A DNA stretch of 64,000 bases from Pithys albifrons albifrons (taxonomy: Eukaryota > Chordata > Aves > Passeriformes > Thamnophilidae), in NCBI RefSeq assembly GCF_047495875.1, contig NC_092467.1:12427566-12491565 (forward strand). Reading direction: 5' to 3'. A program made the position numbers and the translations under genes. A model generated the notes under the pieces. The model made no database searches. It worked only from the letters and a program-made list of their open reading frames with translations, and was not told the origin of the DNA. This document shows, in pieces, positions 1 to 15,339 of this stretch (position 1 is the stretch's first letter; each line of letters opens with the position of its first letter).

Positions 1-864
1 TAAACCCTGCAGAGCTTGTTAGCCTGAGCTTTACCCTTCCTGGGGCTTGGCCTTTGAAGGCAAACCTCAGCAGTTAGAGGCTGATGCTTGGAGGGCTGCT
101 GGAATGTCCCTTTTTTAACGAGTAAGATTTCACACATGAACATGGAGAAGTTTTCTGTCCATTTGGTGGATGTGGCTCCCCAAGCTCTGTTTCAGAGTTG
201 TGTCCTGCAGTTGTGGCTATTCTGTACCATATATTCAATTTGGTCACTTTTACATGTAAATGTTTCTGTCTGCAGGTCACTTACAAGGAAGCACATGCAA
301 AAACAGGAAGATATCTGTGTTTCTTTGTGTTACGAGTTTAAGATTGTAGTCAGTGCTTCACTTGGAAGCAGAAAGCCCTTCTCTCTCAGACATTGGGGGC
401 TGGAAGTGCAAGTTGGGGAAGATACTTTGTAATTTTTTTGGTCAGCAGTTAAATTGTTAAATATGATTTTTTATTTTCTATCTTTATAATTCATAATTAG
501 TAGAGCACTGGATTAAGAGGATAGTCAAGACTGTTTAATTTTACTGGCATATTGACAAATTCCATATACAGGAAACTCACAGGCTTATACTTGTCTCTTT
601 CGTAATTTTGTCCTGTCTCCCACTTCTTCCTCCACAAATTATTTTATCCCTGTAGGTATATCTTGCCAGTGCCAGTAAGAAACCTTAAAATTTTTGCATG
701 GGAAATTTATGTAAATAATAAATAATGCTTTCTCAAATATATATTTACTTCTGAGTGTTTTCACTCTTTATGGAAATATGAGTGTGTTAAATTCTGAAAA
801 TGAAGTCATGCTTTGTGACCTGCTGTAATTTGGAAATGTCACATGTTGAATATTCTCTCAACAG
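1..864 (+). other. SLC25A24: 3' part of SLC25A24 intron 1
   Basis: Non-coding, AT-rich sequence ending in the acceptor AG at 863-864. A 114-residue open frame at 88-432 has no recognisable protein features and is taken as chance. No repeat or RNA gene was seen. Confidence 0.85.
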
Positions 865-991
865 AAAATTTTTAAAGCTGGAGATATTAACCAGGATGGA
901 CAACTAGATTTTGAAGAATTTATGCAGTATCTTAAAGAACATGAGAAAAAGATGAAACTGGCATTTAAGAGCCTGGACAAAAACAATGATG
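865..991 (+). CDS. SLC25A24: SLC25A24 exon 2: EF-hand 2 and start of EF-hand 3
   Basis: 127 bases starting in phase 0 after AG at 863-864 and ending after the first base of a Gly codon, before GT at 992. It begins [19 protein letters not shown]. The EF-hand loop [12 protein letters not shown] has acidic or polar ligands at positions 1, 3, 5, 9 and 12, so it should bind calcium. The exon then runs into the next helix (MKLAFKSL) and the first half of the following loop, DKNNDG. Close to the human exon that opens KIFTTGDVNKDG. Confidence 0.97.
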
Positions 992-1501
992 GTATGCCTT
1001 GAATTATTTTATTTTTCAAATATGAGTTGAAGAAACTGTACATTAAAAGTACTTTAATTTATATTGTTTGTCTGAAATGGAAACAAAAAGTTGTGAATAT
1101 GGAAGCCTTACTTCTTTTCCTTAACAGGATCATAATTATAGTTTACTACAGAGTGTAATAATAAGTTATTGTAGTCTTTTTTTCTTAATACCATCTTCTA
1201 AGTTCATTGAACTGGGGCTTTGTTCCCTAGATGGAGAAACTATAAGGTAATTTCTATTAAAGATGAAACAGTTTCTAACTGAATGTTTGCATCCAATTTG
1301 GTTGCATGACTTTAATGTACTTAGTTTTCTTTGTTCAGTCCTTGTAGTAGAGAATCAAAATAGATCATTTGTACTTAAATTGATTTTAAATTATCTTTGC
1401 TATTATGCAGGTGTTAAAATGGAACCTAGTGAGCTCCAAGGTGCTAAGTGTAGTAAGATCCATGTTTTAAATATATATAATTTTTCTTTTAATGTTTCAA
1501 G
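992..1501 (+). other. SLC25A24: SLC25A24 intron 2
   Basis: 510-base intron with canonical GT (992) and AG (1500-1501). AT-rich; nothing else recognised. Confidence 0.9.
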
Positions 1502-1589
1502 GAAAAATTGAAGCATCAGAAGTTGTCCAGTCCCTCAAGATATTGGGTATAAACATTTCAGAAAAACAGGCAGAAAAGATCTTGCAAAG
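1502..1589 (+). CDS. SLC25A24: SLC25A24 exon 3: end of EF-hand 3
   Basis: 88 bases; the first two bases complete the split Gly codon. It encodes KIEASEVVQSLKILGINISE and then KQAEKILQ. It finishes EF-hand loop 3 (D-K-N-N-D-G-K-I-E-A-S-E, all canonical ligand positions intact across the splice) and enters the helix before EF-hand 4. It ends with AG of a split Ser codon before the donor GT at 1590. Confidence 0.96.
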
Positions 1590-2057
1590 GTCAGGAATGA
1601 TTATTTCTTGAAGTATTTTAAGCTTCTTTGTATTGTAAATTATTATACTTTTGTAATTCAGAGAACAGAATAAATGGGATTATAACTTGGCAAAGTGTTT
1701 GTATCTTCAGTGGTGCCTTTGTGGGAATTCTCACATATTCCATCCACTCTTGGGTAATAGTAAGTAGTCACTATTGGAATATCTGGTTCTGGGAGGAGAA
1801 TGGTACTTCATTTATCTGTAAATGTTGTTGACAGAATCATGTTTTTGAATGGAATATGCCAGATGCGTTTGGATAGGAAAAGCATAGTATTGAAAGGCCA
1901 TGGCAGATTCAGCCTTGAAATCTCCATGTGGAACTTAAAGTCAGTTCTCACTGATGTGATGGACAAAAACAATAAAAAAAGGTAGAGGGAAGGCAAGAAA
2001 ACAGAACAACCCCCCCATCCGTGCTACTTTATATAGTTCTGTTTAATTTCTTTTTAG
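1590..2057 (+). other. SLC25A24: SLC25A24 intron 3
   Basis: 468-base intron, GT at 1590 and a T-rich tract before AG at 2056-2057. Small open frames on both strands at 1628-1996 carry no recognisable domain. Confidence 0.9.
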
Positions 2058-2169
2058 TATTGATGCTGATGGGACAATGACAGTAGACTGGAATGAGTGG
2101 AGAGATCATTTTATGTTTAATCCAGCTACAGACATTGAGGAAATAATTCGATATTGGAAACATTCCACT
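2058..2169 (+). CDS. SLC25A24: SLC25A24 exon 4: EF-hand 4 and linker
   Basis: 112 bases. After completing the Ser codon it reads [18 protein letters not shown], then [18 protein letters not shown]. The loop [12 protein letters not shown] keeps ligands at 1, 3, 9 and 12 but has Met where most EF-hands have Gly (position 6); the human protein has the same substitution. The [12 protein letters not shown] stretch is the start of the amphipathic linker that couples the calcium sensor to the carrier domain. Ends in phase 0 before GT at 2170. Confidence 0.97.
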
Positions 2170-3124
2170 GTAAGTTCAGCTTTTCTTTTAACTTAATCCA
2201 GCACTTAAGTTCATCTCTTCTATGTTCATTTGCAATATTGAGTATAGCAGCTTCACACTTGTATTTCAAGCATATTTGTGTTTAGGATTGTTTGGTTTTC
2301 CTTTTCACTTTGTGCTCTCCTGTGTGCAACAGGATAGTGTCATGTGAGTTTCTTCTGAACAAAGCACTTCATCTAAACTTTGCAAATAATTATCAGTAGT
2401 TCAGGATGGAATCCTTTTCCACAGAAAAATAATAACCACAAAATTAAATATTTTTTATCTCTTGCACACTGCAGTATCTTCTCATGTGCTGTGCTTTTGA
2501 CTTGTTGAAATAAATTACATAGACATTATATAGACTTTCTTATGTTGAAATTAGTATTTACATTTATATAGTAACATCATAAAATCACTGGTGTCTTTAG
2601 TGATGATTTTCTGTGCACCTGCTCTTGCACTCTCGAGCTATAGAATTTAATTTAAGAATGATAGAATATATAGCAGGAGGCTATCCACTCTGCAGGTAAA
2701 TTTTTAAAGTTACTATTGAATGGAGCTCTTGTCACCTCAGTGACTGACTTTTAAGGACAGTAATAAAATAAGTAAACCAATAGTAATAAGTAAACCTGTT
2801 TACTAATATCCTTCCTGTAGGTTATTGGAATCAATAAAGTTACATAAAGACAGAGTTCTTTAAATAAAGTGATACCATTTATATCTCCAGGGATTAGTCA
2901 GCATTTCCATAATAAAAAACAGTTTATGAGATCTGAGAACTTTGAAGGTTTCACACTGTACAATCTCAATTCAGGAAGGTTTGCCAAAGGAGAGTTAGCT
3001 CCCTGTTTGCTCAAGAAAGTGCTTGAAGCACTGCTGTGACATCAAACAGTCCTGGTCCTGTTTTACTTTGTATAAAAATCCTTGGCTTTAATAAAATGCT
3101 TCAATTATTGTTATTAAATATAAG

Positions 3125-3165
3125 ATATATATATATCTATCTATATAAAAATAGATAAATAATTT
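3125..3165. repeat. AT-rich low-complexity tract
   Basis: Imperfect (TA)n/(TATC)n run with a following A/T-rich stretch, inside intron 4. Simple sequence with no other meaning apparent. Confidence 0.75.
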
Positions 3166-4279
3166 TTTAATGGAATGTCATTAGTTGCCCCTAAGAAACA
3201 GCTCTGGGAGTCTGTTGTGTTCTTAGTGCTGCAGTCAGCTGATGACCCAGTTATCACCGCAAGCCAAATCCAGCTATGTGGCAACACAGCTGCTGTTCCA
3301 GATAAGAACAGATGTGAGGCCTCCCAGACTGGCTGCCATTGACAACCCTTCCAATTCCGTTTTTGTTATAAAATTTTAATTGCTGTCAAACTATTCCAAG
3401 CAGATAACTGCACTGGCATAGAAGTATTATGAGTTGGCAGCTGTGGCCTTTCTGTTACAAAGGCCCTCAAATTTGTCTTTTTTTTTAGTTTCATTTAGGT
3501 CTCAGTAGACACAAGGTTTAAACCCTGGCAGATATGCATAATATCTCAAAGAACATTGAATTTTTTTTTTGAGAATTCTGATTGATCTTCTGATGTTTCC
3601 ATGTAGTTGAGCAACTGATCACACCTTACTTGGAAACCACAAATTTCAGAAGGATGAAAGGATTTTCCAATTAATCTGTTCTGTGTTCAGTATCCGGAAT
3701 AGCTGGTGTTTGTCCAGTGACTATGTTTATAGTCTGTGTTATGCAATTTTTGTTCCAAATCACCAAGACAGACAGAAAATGTAGCATAAATTAGGGATAT
3801 AGTGTCTACAATTAAAATCAACAGTAATTTAAAAGGTTTATTAGTTAACATGCTTTCTGGTCTGTACTTACCAGTTATTAAAATATTGTTGCTCTTGTTA
3901 TGAGTTTAATTTATGTGTAATACTATGTTTGTATTATCTACAGTGTATTTTTTCTTATATATCATTGTTGTAAGTTATACTTAAGAGCAAACACTATGTT
4001 TAAGTGATATGTGAGATTTCATGGTCTTATGTCTTGGACAGCTTTATTGCCAAAGCCTGTTCTTGGATCAGATTGAATGGTAATACAAAGGTGCACCTCT
4101 TAATGAAGTTTCAGACTTATATTGCTGAGAAAAGTAATTAAATGTGTCTTTCAGTATAACTGATAAGAAAATATATAAAGCATTAGTCAAACTTCTTATT
4201 TTTTTAATGTAATACACAGCAGTTACCTGAAACAGAATGCTCTGCTATACCAGCTATAAAAATGCTACTTTCAAATGTT

Positions 4280-4300
4280 GGGGGGAATGGGGGGATGGGG
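4280..4300 (+). other. G-run cluster (possible G-quadruplex)
   Basis: Runs of 6, 6 and 4 G separated by 3 and 2 bases on the sense strand of intron 4. Splitting a 6-G run gives the four tracts needed for a quadruplex. Inference from base pattern only. Confidence 0.5.
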
Positions 4301-4775
4301 AGATCCCACATATGTGTGAATAAATTACCGTGAGAGAGAAATCTCTTGTTAGCATCCTTAGGAGATTACCAGACTAATCCCAGGAGGCTGTCTGGTGAAA
4401 GGTTAGCTGCAACATATAAGCATTTGAGCTTTAGTGCTGACTGTAAAGGACTGCTGATCATGACAGAATGTCTTTGCTTGGGCCGTACTCAAGGCGGAAC
4501 TTTGTCGTAATTTTTAATGATGATGGTGCAGTCTTTGAAATGGTGGGTCTGTGGCGTTATTGTTCAATATCTATGTAGAAGTCACTAAAAGCTGCTTTTC
4601 ACTGAATAGCAATGCATAGCAAGTTAATTATAGAATGTAGAGCTATTGTTTTATTTTTAACTAGCATTCTATTTACAAATTCTTAGGTGATATGTTAGTT
4701 TGGAATTAGAACTGTTGATAAAATTGAGGTGATGGAATGAAATAGTTATTTCCACATCTTTGCTTTGGATTCTGA

Positions 4776-5235
<460 letters not shown>

Positions 5236-5388
5236 GTTCATGGTTCAAAATCAAACAAAATGAATATAGCCAGTGGTTTTAAGCAAATGTTGAAAGAAGG
5301 TGGTGTCCGATCCCTTTGGAGGGGAAATGGTGTCAATGTTGTGAAAATAGCTCCTGAAACAGCTATTAAGTTCTGGGCTTATGAACAG
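5236..5388 (+). CDS. SLC25A24: SLC25A24 exon 6: second half of carrier repeat 1
   Basis: 153 bases, 51 codons, phase 0 at both ends. It starts [15 protein letters not shown] and carries the matrix-helix motif [12 protein letters not shown] of mitochondrial carriers. Transmembrane helix 2 follows ([18 protein letters not shown]). Human ends the same exon at FWAYEQ. Donor GT at 5389. Confidence 0.97.
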
Positions 5389-6512
5389 GTACGATGATAA
5401 ATCTGGAATGAAACTAATGGCAAATAAAGTACTACATCCTTCTCACTGTTCATTATTTGCACTGTTATATTATATAGGACTTCTTGTCATGGTTGGGGAT
5501 TTAGTCACAGTAATTTAAGGTGACTTTCAGATTTAAAATAGTCCATTCCATTAATAGAATACTTAGTATTAAACAGATTTTGCTATTGTATTATAAACAG
5601 TGTAAATAAACTAAATCTGTCACACATTTTAAACTGTTCTCCAGTTTGCATGGCTTGGAGTCCTGCATTAATATCTAGATTGCTCCTTCAAAGTGATAGC
5701 AACCTTCGCACACTCTGCTTGCTGAACCTACACGGGGATTCATTTAAAGTCAAATATCACAGTGCTATGATGCCCTCACCCTGGATTTCAGAGTTATATT
5801 TACCTCTGAATCAGCTTTAAGCATCATGTTAAGGCCTAATCCTCCTTTGGAAAATGAACTCCCATTCTGGTGTATATAAATAAGCTTTATTTTTCCTCTG
5901 TGGGGCTTGCTAGTGCTTCAAGTAAGACAGAATGAACATATTGCACATTTCTGTACAACTAGGAAATAAAAGCAGCAAAAAATCAAATAAACTTTGGGAT
6001 ATTGTGAGACTGAACTGCAAATTTTGGTGCCATAGAGGCATGTTAGTCTTTACTCCTGCTCTGCCTTTTGGGAGCTGAGGGTGCATTCTTGTATGACAGT
6101 GTCTGTGCCTGGCATGACATGGTATGGACAGAAATTGCTTGTTGATCTTTCATTCTTTCATTGCAAAACTGGATGTGCAATGCAGTTGAGTTCCTCTTTA
6201 TTTTCTGTGGTCCTTAGTGTGGGTACCCTTGAGTTGATTGTAGAACACCTGATGGTATTGGGGGTGACTGAGGTGTTTAATGTAAAGGGTTCATGTAGGC
6301 TGGAATGTTTATTGTATTCTGGAGAATCTTTGTCCACAGAACTGCAGTGAGTATAGTGCTAAATTTCTTGGGTTAGTGAATGTAACTGTAAATACATGAG
6401 CAACTAAGTACAGATAGAAAAGACATTTTGTACTGTACTCTTGCCTTTAATAGTAACTCTTGCTACTCCTAAAAAGCATGTGATGTTTATTTTATGTGTT
6501 TTAATTATACAG
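5389..6512 (+). other. SLC25A24: SLC25A24 intron 6
   Basis: 1,124 bases, GT at 5389 and AG at 6511-6512. An 89-residue open frame (6081-6350) shows no family features. No repeats recognised. Confidence 0.9.
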
Positions 6513-6620
6513 TATAAGAAGATACTCACTAGGGATGATGGAAAGTTAGGCACTGTTGAAAGATTTGTGTCTGGTTCTTTAGCTGGAGCAACAGCACAAA
6601 CTTCTATTTATCCCATGGAG
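6513..6620 (+). CDS. SLC25A24: SLC25A24 exon 7: first half of carrier repeat 2
   Basis: 108 bases, 36 codons, phase 0 at both ends. It reads [18 protein letters not shown] and then transmembrane helix 3 ([18 protein letters not shown]). The exon ends inside the second carrier signature, so PME here joins VLKTR of the next exon. Donor GT at 6621. Confidence 0.97.
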
Positions 6621-9761
<3,141 letters not shown>

Positions 9762-9912
9762 CTCTTAAAGAGTACGTGGCTAGAACACTATGCATCAAGC
9801 TCAGCTAATCCAGGTGTTTTTGTGTTGTTGGGATGTGGAACAGCTTCCAGCACATGTGGGCAGTTAGCCAGTTACCCTCTGGCTCTTATCAGAACACGCA
9901 TGCAGGCTCAAG
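9762..9912 (+). CDS. SLC25A24: SLC25A24 exon 9: first half of carrier repeat 3
   Basis: 151 bases (50 codons plus one base). It encodes [19 protein letters not shown], then transmembrane helix 5 ([19 protein letters not shown]) and the third signature [12 protein letters not shown]. The acidic residue of the signature is replaced by Ala, as in human SCaMC-1 (PLALVRTRMQAQ), so this is a family trait rather than a mutation. Donor GT at 9913. Confidence 0.97.
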
Positions 9913-10560
9913 GTGAGTTGTCTTGTACTGAAAATGTTTCTGTGTGGTCACATCAAAATTGTTGTCATTTGGAATAGCTGTAGCAGAGACATAGGAATAA
10001 AAAAACCCAAACCCACCAACTTGGAAAAGGCAAGGACTTGTCTGGAAAATTTCATTTCATGTTGGTCCCTCTTACCTCCACCACTGTTGTTCTTCAATTC
10101 AAAAGTAACATTTCAGACACTGGTGCTCTGTATATTCTGAGAGTCACATTCCATACAAGACTACCAGATACAGAGACCCTGTCATAGTCTGGGATCACTT
10201 TTCTAAAATTTAGAATGTTCTCTAAACTTCAGAGATTAAATGGCAAGACTTGGCATCATCCTGTGAAGGCAGACAACGTTTGCTCTGGAGGACATTTCAT
10301 AAAGACAGCTTCATAGTTGAGATTTTTGTTTGATAGGTTTGTGCACAGACTTAAGGATAAGAGCCTAGATTTCCAAAGGAATGTAAGTGGATAATGCTTT
10401 TTTTTAGACACATGAATATCTTTCAAATGTGTGGGAATAAAAAGATACATTTTTCAGTGGCCCTAGAGGTGAACAGTAGGGTCACCTACCACTTTGGTAC
10501 TTGCTTAAGAATTTTAATATTACTAGAACTGTTGTGTAATACCTTATATTTTTGTTCTAG
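9913..10560 (+). other. SLC25A24: SLC25A24 intron 9
   Basis: 648 bases, GT at 9913 and AG at 10559-10560. Nothing further recognised. Confidence 0.9.
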
Positions 10561-10739
10561 CCTCGGTGGAAGGAGCTCCACAGCTAAACATGGTTGGTCT
10601 CTTTCAAAGAATTATTGCTACAGAAGGAGTCCGAGGACTTTATAGGGGCATAGCCCCTAATTTTATGAAAGTGCTTCCAGCTGTCAGCATCAGCTATGTT
10701 GTATATGAAAAAATGAAGCAGAATTTGGGAATAGCATGA
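10561..10739 (+). CDS. SLC25A24: SLC25A24 exon 10 coding part: end of carrier repeat 3 and stop
   Basis: 179 coding bases; the first two complete the split Ala codon. It reads [18 protein letters not shown], the matrix motif [13 protein letters not shown], and transmembrane helix 6 ([18 protein letters not shown]), ending KQNLGIA before TGA at 10737-10739. Human ends KQTLGVTQK, so the tail here is two residues shorter. Confidence 0.97.
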
Positions 10740-11101
10740 AATAAAGGAAAAAGGTGAGATGCTTCTAATGTTGTTGGAAACACCAGAATAATAATGTTTT
10801 CTCAAGTAATCTGCTCTCACAATTTGAGACAGATCTTTGTGGAGAGATGCTGCAACTTCTGCCCTTAAGTGGGAAGAAACTTTCCTAAATTTTAGTTCAC
10901 CATTTCTAAACAAATATTGACATTGCACTTTAAAATGTCACTGAGTTGGGAAAAAAATCAAGAAGCTGTCTTTAAATCAGCAATATGTTTTTATTTTTTA
11001 GGAAACCATACATATTTTACTCTTGTTTTTATTTGTCCTTTCTCAATGTGTATTTGTCTTGGATCTAACCAAAGGTAGAAGTTGAAACTGCCTTGATACT
11101 G

Positions 11102-11107
11102 AATAAA
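11102..11107 (+). terminator. SLC25A24: Proximal polyadenylation signal AATAAA
   Basis: AATAAA about 360 bases after the stop, followed within 20 bases by the U/GU-rich run tttttgttttgtc, the usual downstream element. Likely a real alternative cleavage site giving a short 3' UTR. Confidence 0.6.
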
Positions 11108-12476
11108 TGAAAGTGACTTTTTGTTTTGTCACGCTGCCTATACTCAAGCAATTCACAGATGATATTTTGCATACTTAGAAGTAAGCACTTTTTTTATTTT
11201 TGAAAACTGAATGTAAGTTTGTAAGGAATGGGATCTTGGATACAGACAAGAATGGAGTTAACACATTAAAATGTAGCCTATCACCTTTATCTTCAGGCAG
11301 ACTTGTTTCTTTGTTATTTAAAGAGCCTGACAAACTGCTGCTCCATGGGATCAGGATACCTCAAATGGATTTACACGGTATTTTTGTAATACAGTCAGCG
11401 ATTTTGATAACTTGCTTCACTGGACCTGCTTTTCATTGCACTTGTAAGTGTTGGCATCATTAACCATGGCAAGCTTGGGGTTACAGCTGCATGTTTTATA
11501 GCATCATAATACACAGGAACAGACAAAGCTTGGTTATTATGTCCATTCCATACAAGTGCAAGTTGGTCTTCAAAAACAGGGTGGCTGATCTGGTATTAAT
11601 CTAGTAGTGATTGTAGTACAGGCAGCAGCAGAGCTCTTCACAGCTACCTTGGGAAGAGAAATGGGCTCTCCATTCTTTCCCTTACTTGGAGGGCTGCAGT
11701 CCACTATGTGCTTTTAGCCAGTAGAGGATTGCATTATTATGTAATGGTTTTACAGGTCTGTCATGCACCATAAATCCTCTTTCCCTCACTCTTTGTGCAC
11801 AGTGGCTGTGTGCGTGAAATTCAGACAGTAAAATGCTGAGTGTTTTGTCCGAGTGACCAAGTGGCAGTGCTGATCTCAGGTGCCTATTGGATTGATATTA
11901 ATGTAGTAAGCAAAGCGCACACAGACCTTTTTAGTGCTTGAGAAACAGCTCCTCCTCAAAAAACAAAGAGCAGCATTTCCGCAATGCAGAAAGTTAGGGA
12001 TTTCCAAGTAGTTCCAAAGTAACTTCCCCTTCCCCCTGCCCCTTTTTTGTTGTTTTTTTTTTGAGTGGCACACATTTCAGTTGCCTTCAGGCCTGAACAC
12101 CAAAATGGATTAACAATTATTACTGAACCAATTTGTTAGGCTTTTTCTGCTTTTTGCAATGTGTGGGGTCTTAATCTTGGTAACTTCAAGATGATACATA
12201 CCTTGACCTTCTAAAAGCAACAGCTCTTAGACAACTTTGTCAGCTTGGATTACTGAAGGACAAATTTTGTTCCTTTGAGGTCATTAAGGGTCTCCTTTTT
12301 AATTCCTTTTCTTGGAGGGTGGTTTTTTTGGTTGTTAGGGTTTTTTTTAAACAAACAAATAAGCATAAATAACTGCCTGAACCTCCCTTGTTCCATGTAT
12401 GATTTGGGCCATATTTTTCAAACAGCAATCACATGTAAATCTGTGATCAGTGCTTCCATTGCTGGTGTTTATTCTC

Positions 12477-12482
12477 AATAAA
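12477..12482 (+). terminator. SLC25A24: Middle polyadenylation signal AATAAA
   Basis: Canonical hexamer in an AU-rich context; the downstream GU-rich element is less clear than at the proximal site. Confidence 0.4.
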
Positions 12483-13001
12483 CTTATATATAACATCTCC
12501 ATAAAATCTGTACTATAAAATATTGTTTTTATCAGATTTCAGAAAATGGCAGCTGTAGCTGTGCATTTTGGTCTTCCCTTTAGGGAAACCTTGGACTTTG
12601 CGCTTTAAAAAAAAAACCCAAAAAAGTTATTCTATACAAATCACTCATATGTATAATGCCTTTCTAATCTGAGTGTTTCCTGGTTTTGCCAACATTTCTG
12701 TATTGTTGTGGGATTTGAGATCAGTTGCTGATAATTGTTTGACTGTGACCAATGAGCAAATGTATTGTGTGTGTGCTGTAAAGATGACTTTTGTAGTTTC
12801 TATCTTCTAGACTTGCTCCATTTTGTTTATAGTGTGCAAGTGCCATTATGAGTATGGAAAACTATGCTGATCTTTTCAAGTGTTGAAAAGATGTGATGTG
12901 TCAAATTTGGTTTTTCATTATGTGCCTTGATGATGACTGTTCAGTTGTGTATTCTTTGTCTCTTAAACATGTGTTTACCTTTTTAGCTTTATAAAATTAT
13001 C

Positions 13002-13007
13002 AATAAA
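13002..13007 (+). terminator. SLC25A24: Distal polyadenylation signal AATAAA
   Basis: Canonical hexamer followed by tctttgtttcctt and, further on, a T-rich stretch. Taken as the end of the longest transcript, cleavage expected near 13,020-13,030. Confidence 0.65.
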
Positions 13008-13030
13008 TCTTTGTTTCCTTATCTGGCTGG

Positions 13031-15100
13031 AGTGCACTAATGTATTTTTTCATGGTCTGATGGACAGACGCTTCTTTATTGCATTATATGCGTAATACTC
13101 AATGCCAAAAATGAAGGTAATTTATCTAAAAATAAGTTTGAGACTACGTTACACTTCTGCTGTTTGTTATTTGAAAACCTAGTAAACTGTCATCCTGTTT
13201 AGAACTGTCTTATTGCTTAATATATGTTGCATGACAAAACTCGTAATAATTTGCAACAAATGTACTCTTAATGTTGGCCTTGCTTTGTTCTTAATCTTAC
13301 TTGTTAGTCAAAGGATCAGTATAAAATCTTTTCAATCTAATTGACTTAGTTTACTCTGCATGTATGTGCTCTGCATAGCAGCCAGCTTTGATAACTCCTC
13401 GTGAGTTTTTCACACCAGTTCCTCAAATGTTAATGCTAGGCAAATTAGGGAAGCTTTTCTTGTCCCTGACTGCTGTGAGTACAGTTCTTGTAACACAAGA
13501 TTTACAAGTTTTCTTTTAAGTAATGGAAGAAGTAGATGGGCAGTGTGTGATTTATGACTAAATGAACACTCTGACGTTCAATTTCATTCAAGGTAAGAAT
13601 GCTTCTAACTGGAAATTCTCTGCAAGAAGATCCCAGAAGGGAAAGGAAAAGCTAATTTGTTTTTCCTTCGAGATATAAGTGGGATGTGACTGCTATTCAG
13701 TAGCACTAACACTGGAAAACGCTGCAGAAAAGGCATGGAATTTAAAATGGGGTTGTCAATGTGTCTCTTTCCCTCTTAACTGTGGTGGGATTCCTGGCAG
13801 GATATGCCAGCTGCAGCAGTGGCATTACCCACAGTGGTACCACCCGGGCCCAAAGCTGCTTTGCACATGCCTGGTAGCATAAAGGCCATGGTGAACTGTG
13901 TGCTGGAACCCCCTTGGCAGTTTGCTCTTCTGCTAAGAACTGCTGTGCTACCCAGGTGAGACTGGCTGTGGGCCTGCTGATGGCCAAATTAGCTCCAGAG
14001 GCCCAGGTTGAGACAACTGCTGTTCTTTACTGTCTTGTTTCATACCTCTGAGCTAGCTGCACTTGCTGGTGTGTGGTGGGATGTACTGGTGACTTCCTTT
14101 TCATGTCTTTCTAATATTTGCCCATTAGATAAGTGTGCTGCAGTGTGTGATGTTGCTACATTTGAACTACAAAAATATCAAGGATATAACCTGCAGGCTG
14201 TTTGCTGTGTAAGGAAGTGTGGTTTTTAAATGCGTCCCCTTCTGATGCTGGAGTGGTCTTGGGAATGGCTTTTAAGACATATTAAAACAAGATACTGATC
14301 TGAACTGTATTTTGTGGAGAACATAATTCATAAGAACTGGATATTCAACACAAAGTAAATCTGAAATATTGACAGTCTTGTGTGATTATGTCTAGCTTCT
14401 AAGCCCTCTTGGTGTCTTGAAAATGTGTAGAAGTACTACTTTTTTGTCAATATTTGTGCATTTTGGGGTAAAATTTGTCTGTGTTCTGACAACTAAACTA
14501 AATGCTTGAGTACTGTGCACCTAAGCCCTTGGACTTTGCATCTGTTCTGCTAAAGGGCTAACAAAGGATTCTAGTATGTACTATATAAGTGTATGAAAAA
14601 CCCCATAGTGTATATATATACATGCACATGTATTTACACATACTTGTGTATGTATACCTGTATAAAGCCTTTTCTTCTCTGCACCAAGTTTGTGCATCAG
14701 CTTTCTGCAGTAGCTGGAGCAGCTTCCAGAATGGCCTTTTACTTGAACACTCTTGGAGCAGTAAAACTGCTCTCCCTGCAGATCTTTCCCCTGCAAGCTG
14801 CAAGTATGAGATGGAGGAGAAGTAACCAGTTAAGTTCTTTTAAATAATGTGTTAGTAGTACTTACACTAAAATCCCCCTCTAGTCTCACGTAAAGCAGAC
14901 TACATAGTGCCCATCCCTTTGAAGTAGGTATCAGTAAAAGCCATTAGGTTGGAGATGGAAGTACAGTGGATGAACTTTTGGACAGGTACTCCTGCCATCT
15001 TAAACTAAGCCTTTTGCTGATATATTTGCCCTGTAGTTTAGCTCTTGCTGATATGGAAGCGCTTGTGCTCTCTCTAAAGCAAATGCCATGTTTTTTTATT
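13031..15100. other. Intergenic sequence after SLC25A24
   Basis: No gene supported. Several 60-84-residue open frames occur on both strands without family features. An imperfect TA/CA tract lies at 14608-14662. Confidence 0.7.
14608..14662. repeat. Imperfect TA/CA/TG dinucleotide tract
   Basis: Alternating purine-pyrimidine sequence beginning with (TA)n and passing into mixed CA/TG steps. It explains the overlapping small open frames on both strands here. Confidence 0.7.
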
Positions 15101-15194
15101 GTTACAAATTTATGTCGTGCACGAGCCTTAACGTCCCCTCTGCTCTCTCTGGGCTGTTTTGCAGGAAGTGCGCGGGCTCGGACTGAATTCGAGC

Positions 15195-15209
15195 AGTGCC
15201 ATCTACTGT
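15195..15209 (-). promoter_or_regulatory. Candidate CTCF core motif, minus orientation
   Basis: Read on the minus strand the 15 bases are ACAGTAGATGGCACT, matching the CTCF core CCASYAGRKGGCRSY at 14 of 15 positions (only the first base differs). It sits in a modest CpG- and GC-richer pocket (about 15,110-15,240). Binding is inference from motif only. Confidence 0.5.
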
Positions 15210-15309
15210 CACGTTGTGACACCAATTTGTAACGGGGAATGGCTGTTCTGACAGCAAAGGAAAAACAGTCTGTAACAGTGCAGGATAAACACAGCTGAGC
15301 CGTGTTTTT

Positions 15310-15335
15310 ATCACGGAATCATAGAATCTTTTGCA
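15310..15335 (-). mobile_element. Possible CR1 3'-terminal remnant
   Basis: The string ggaatcatagaatc is the reverse complement of the terminal ATTCTATGATTC repeats of CR1, but similarity is lost within about 20 bases. Either a very short decayed tail or coincidence. Confidence 0.3.
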
Positions 15336-15339
15336 AGGA

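Larger units (their letters stand above)
10740..13030 (+). other. SLC25A24: SLC25A24 3' UTR with three polyadenylation signals
   Basis: Sequence after the stop stays AT-rich with no further coding. The UTR is inferred to run to just past the last of three AATAAA hexamers. The human 3' UTR is also long. Open frames inside (for example 11200-11463) look like chance. The true 3' end is not visible directly. Confidence 0.75.

Noticed and set aside
10584..10928. Minus-strand open frame over SLC25A24 exon 10
   Set aside because: Antisense shadow of coding sequence and 3' UTR.
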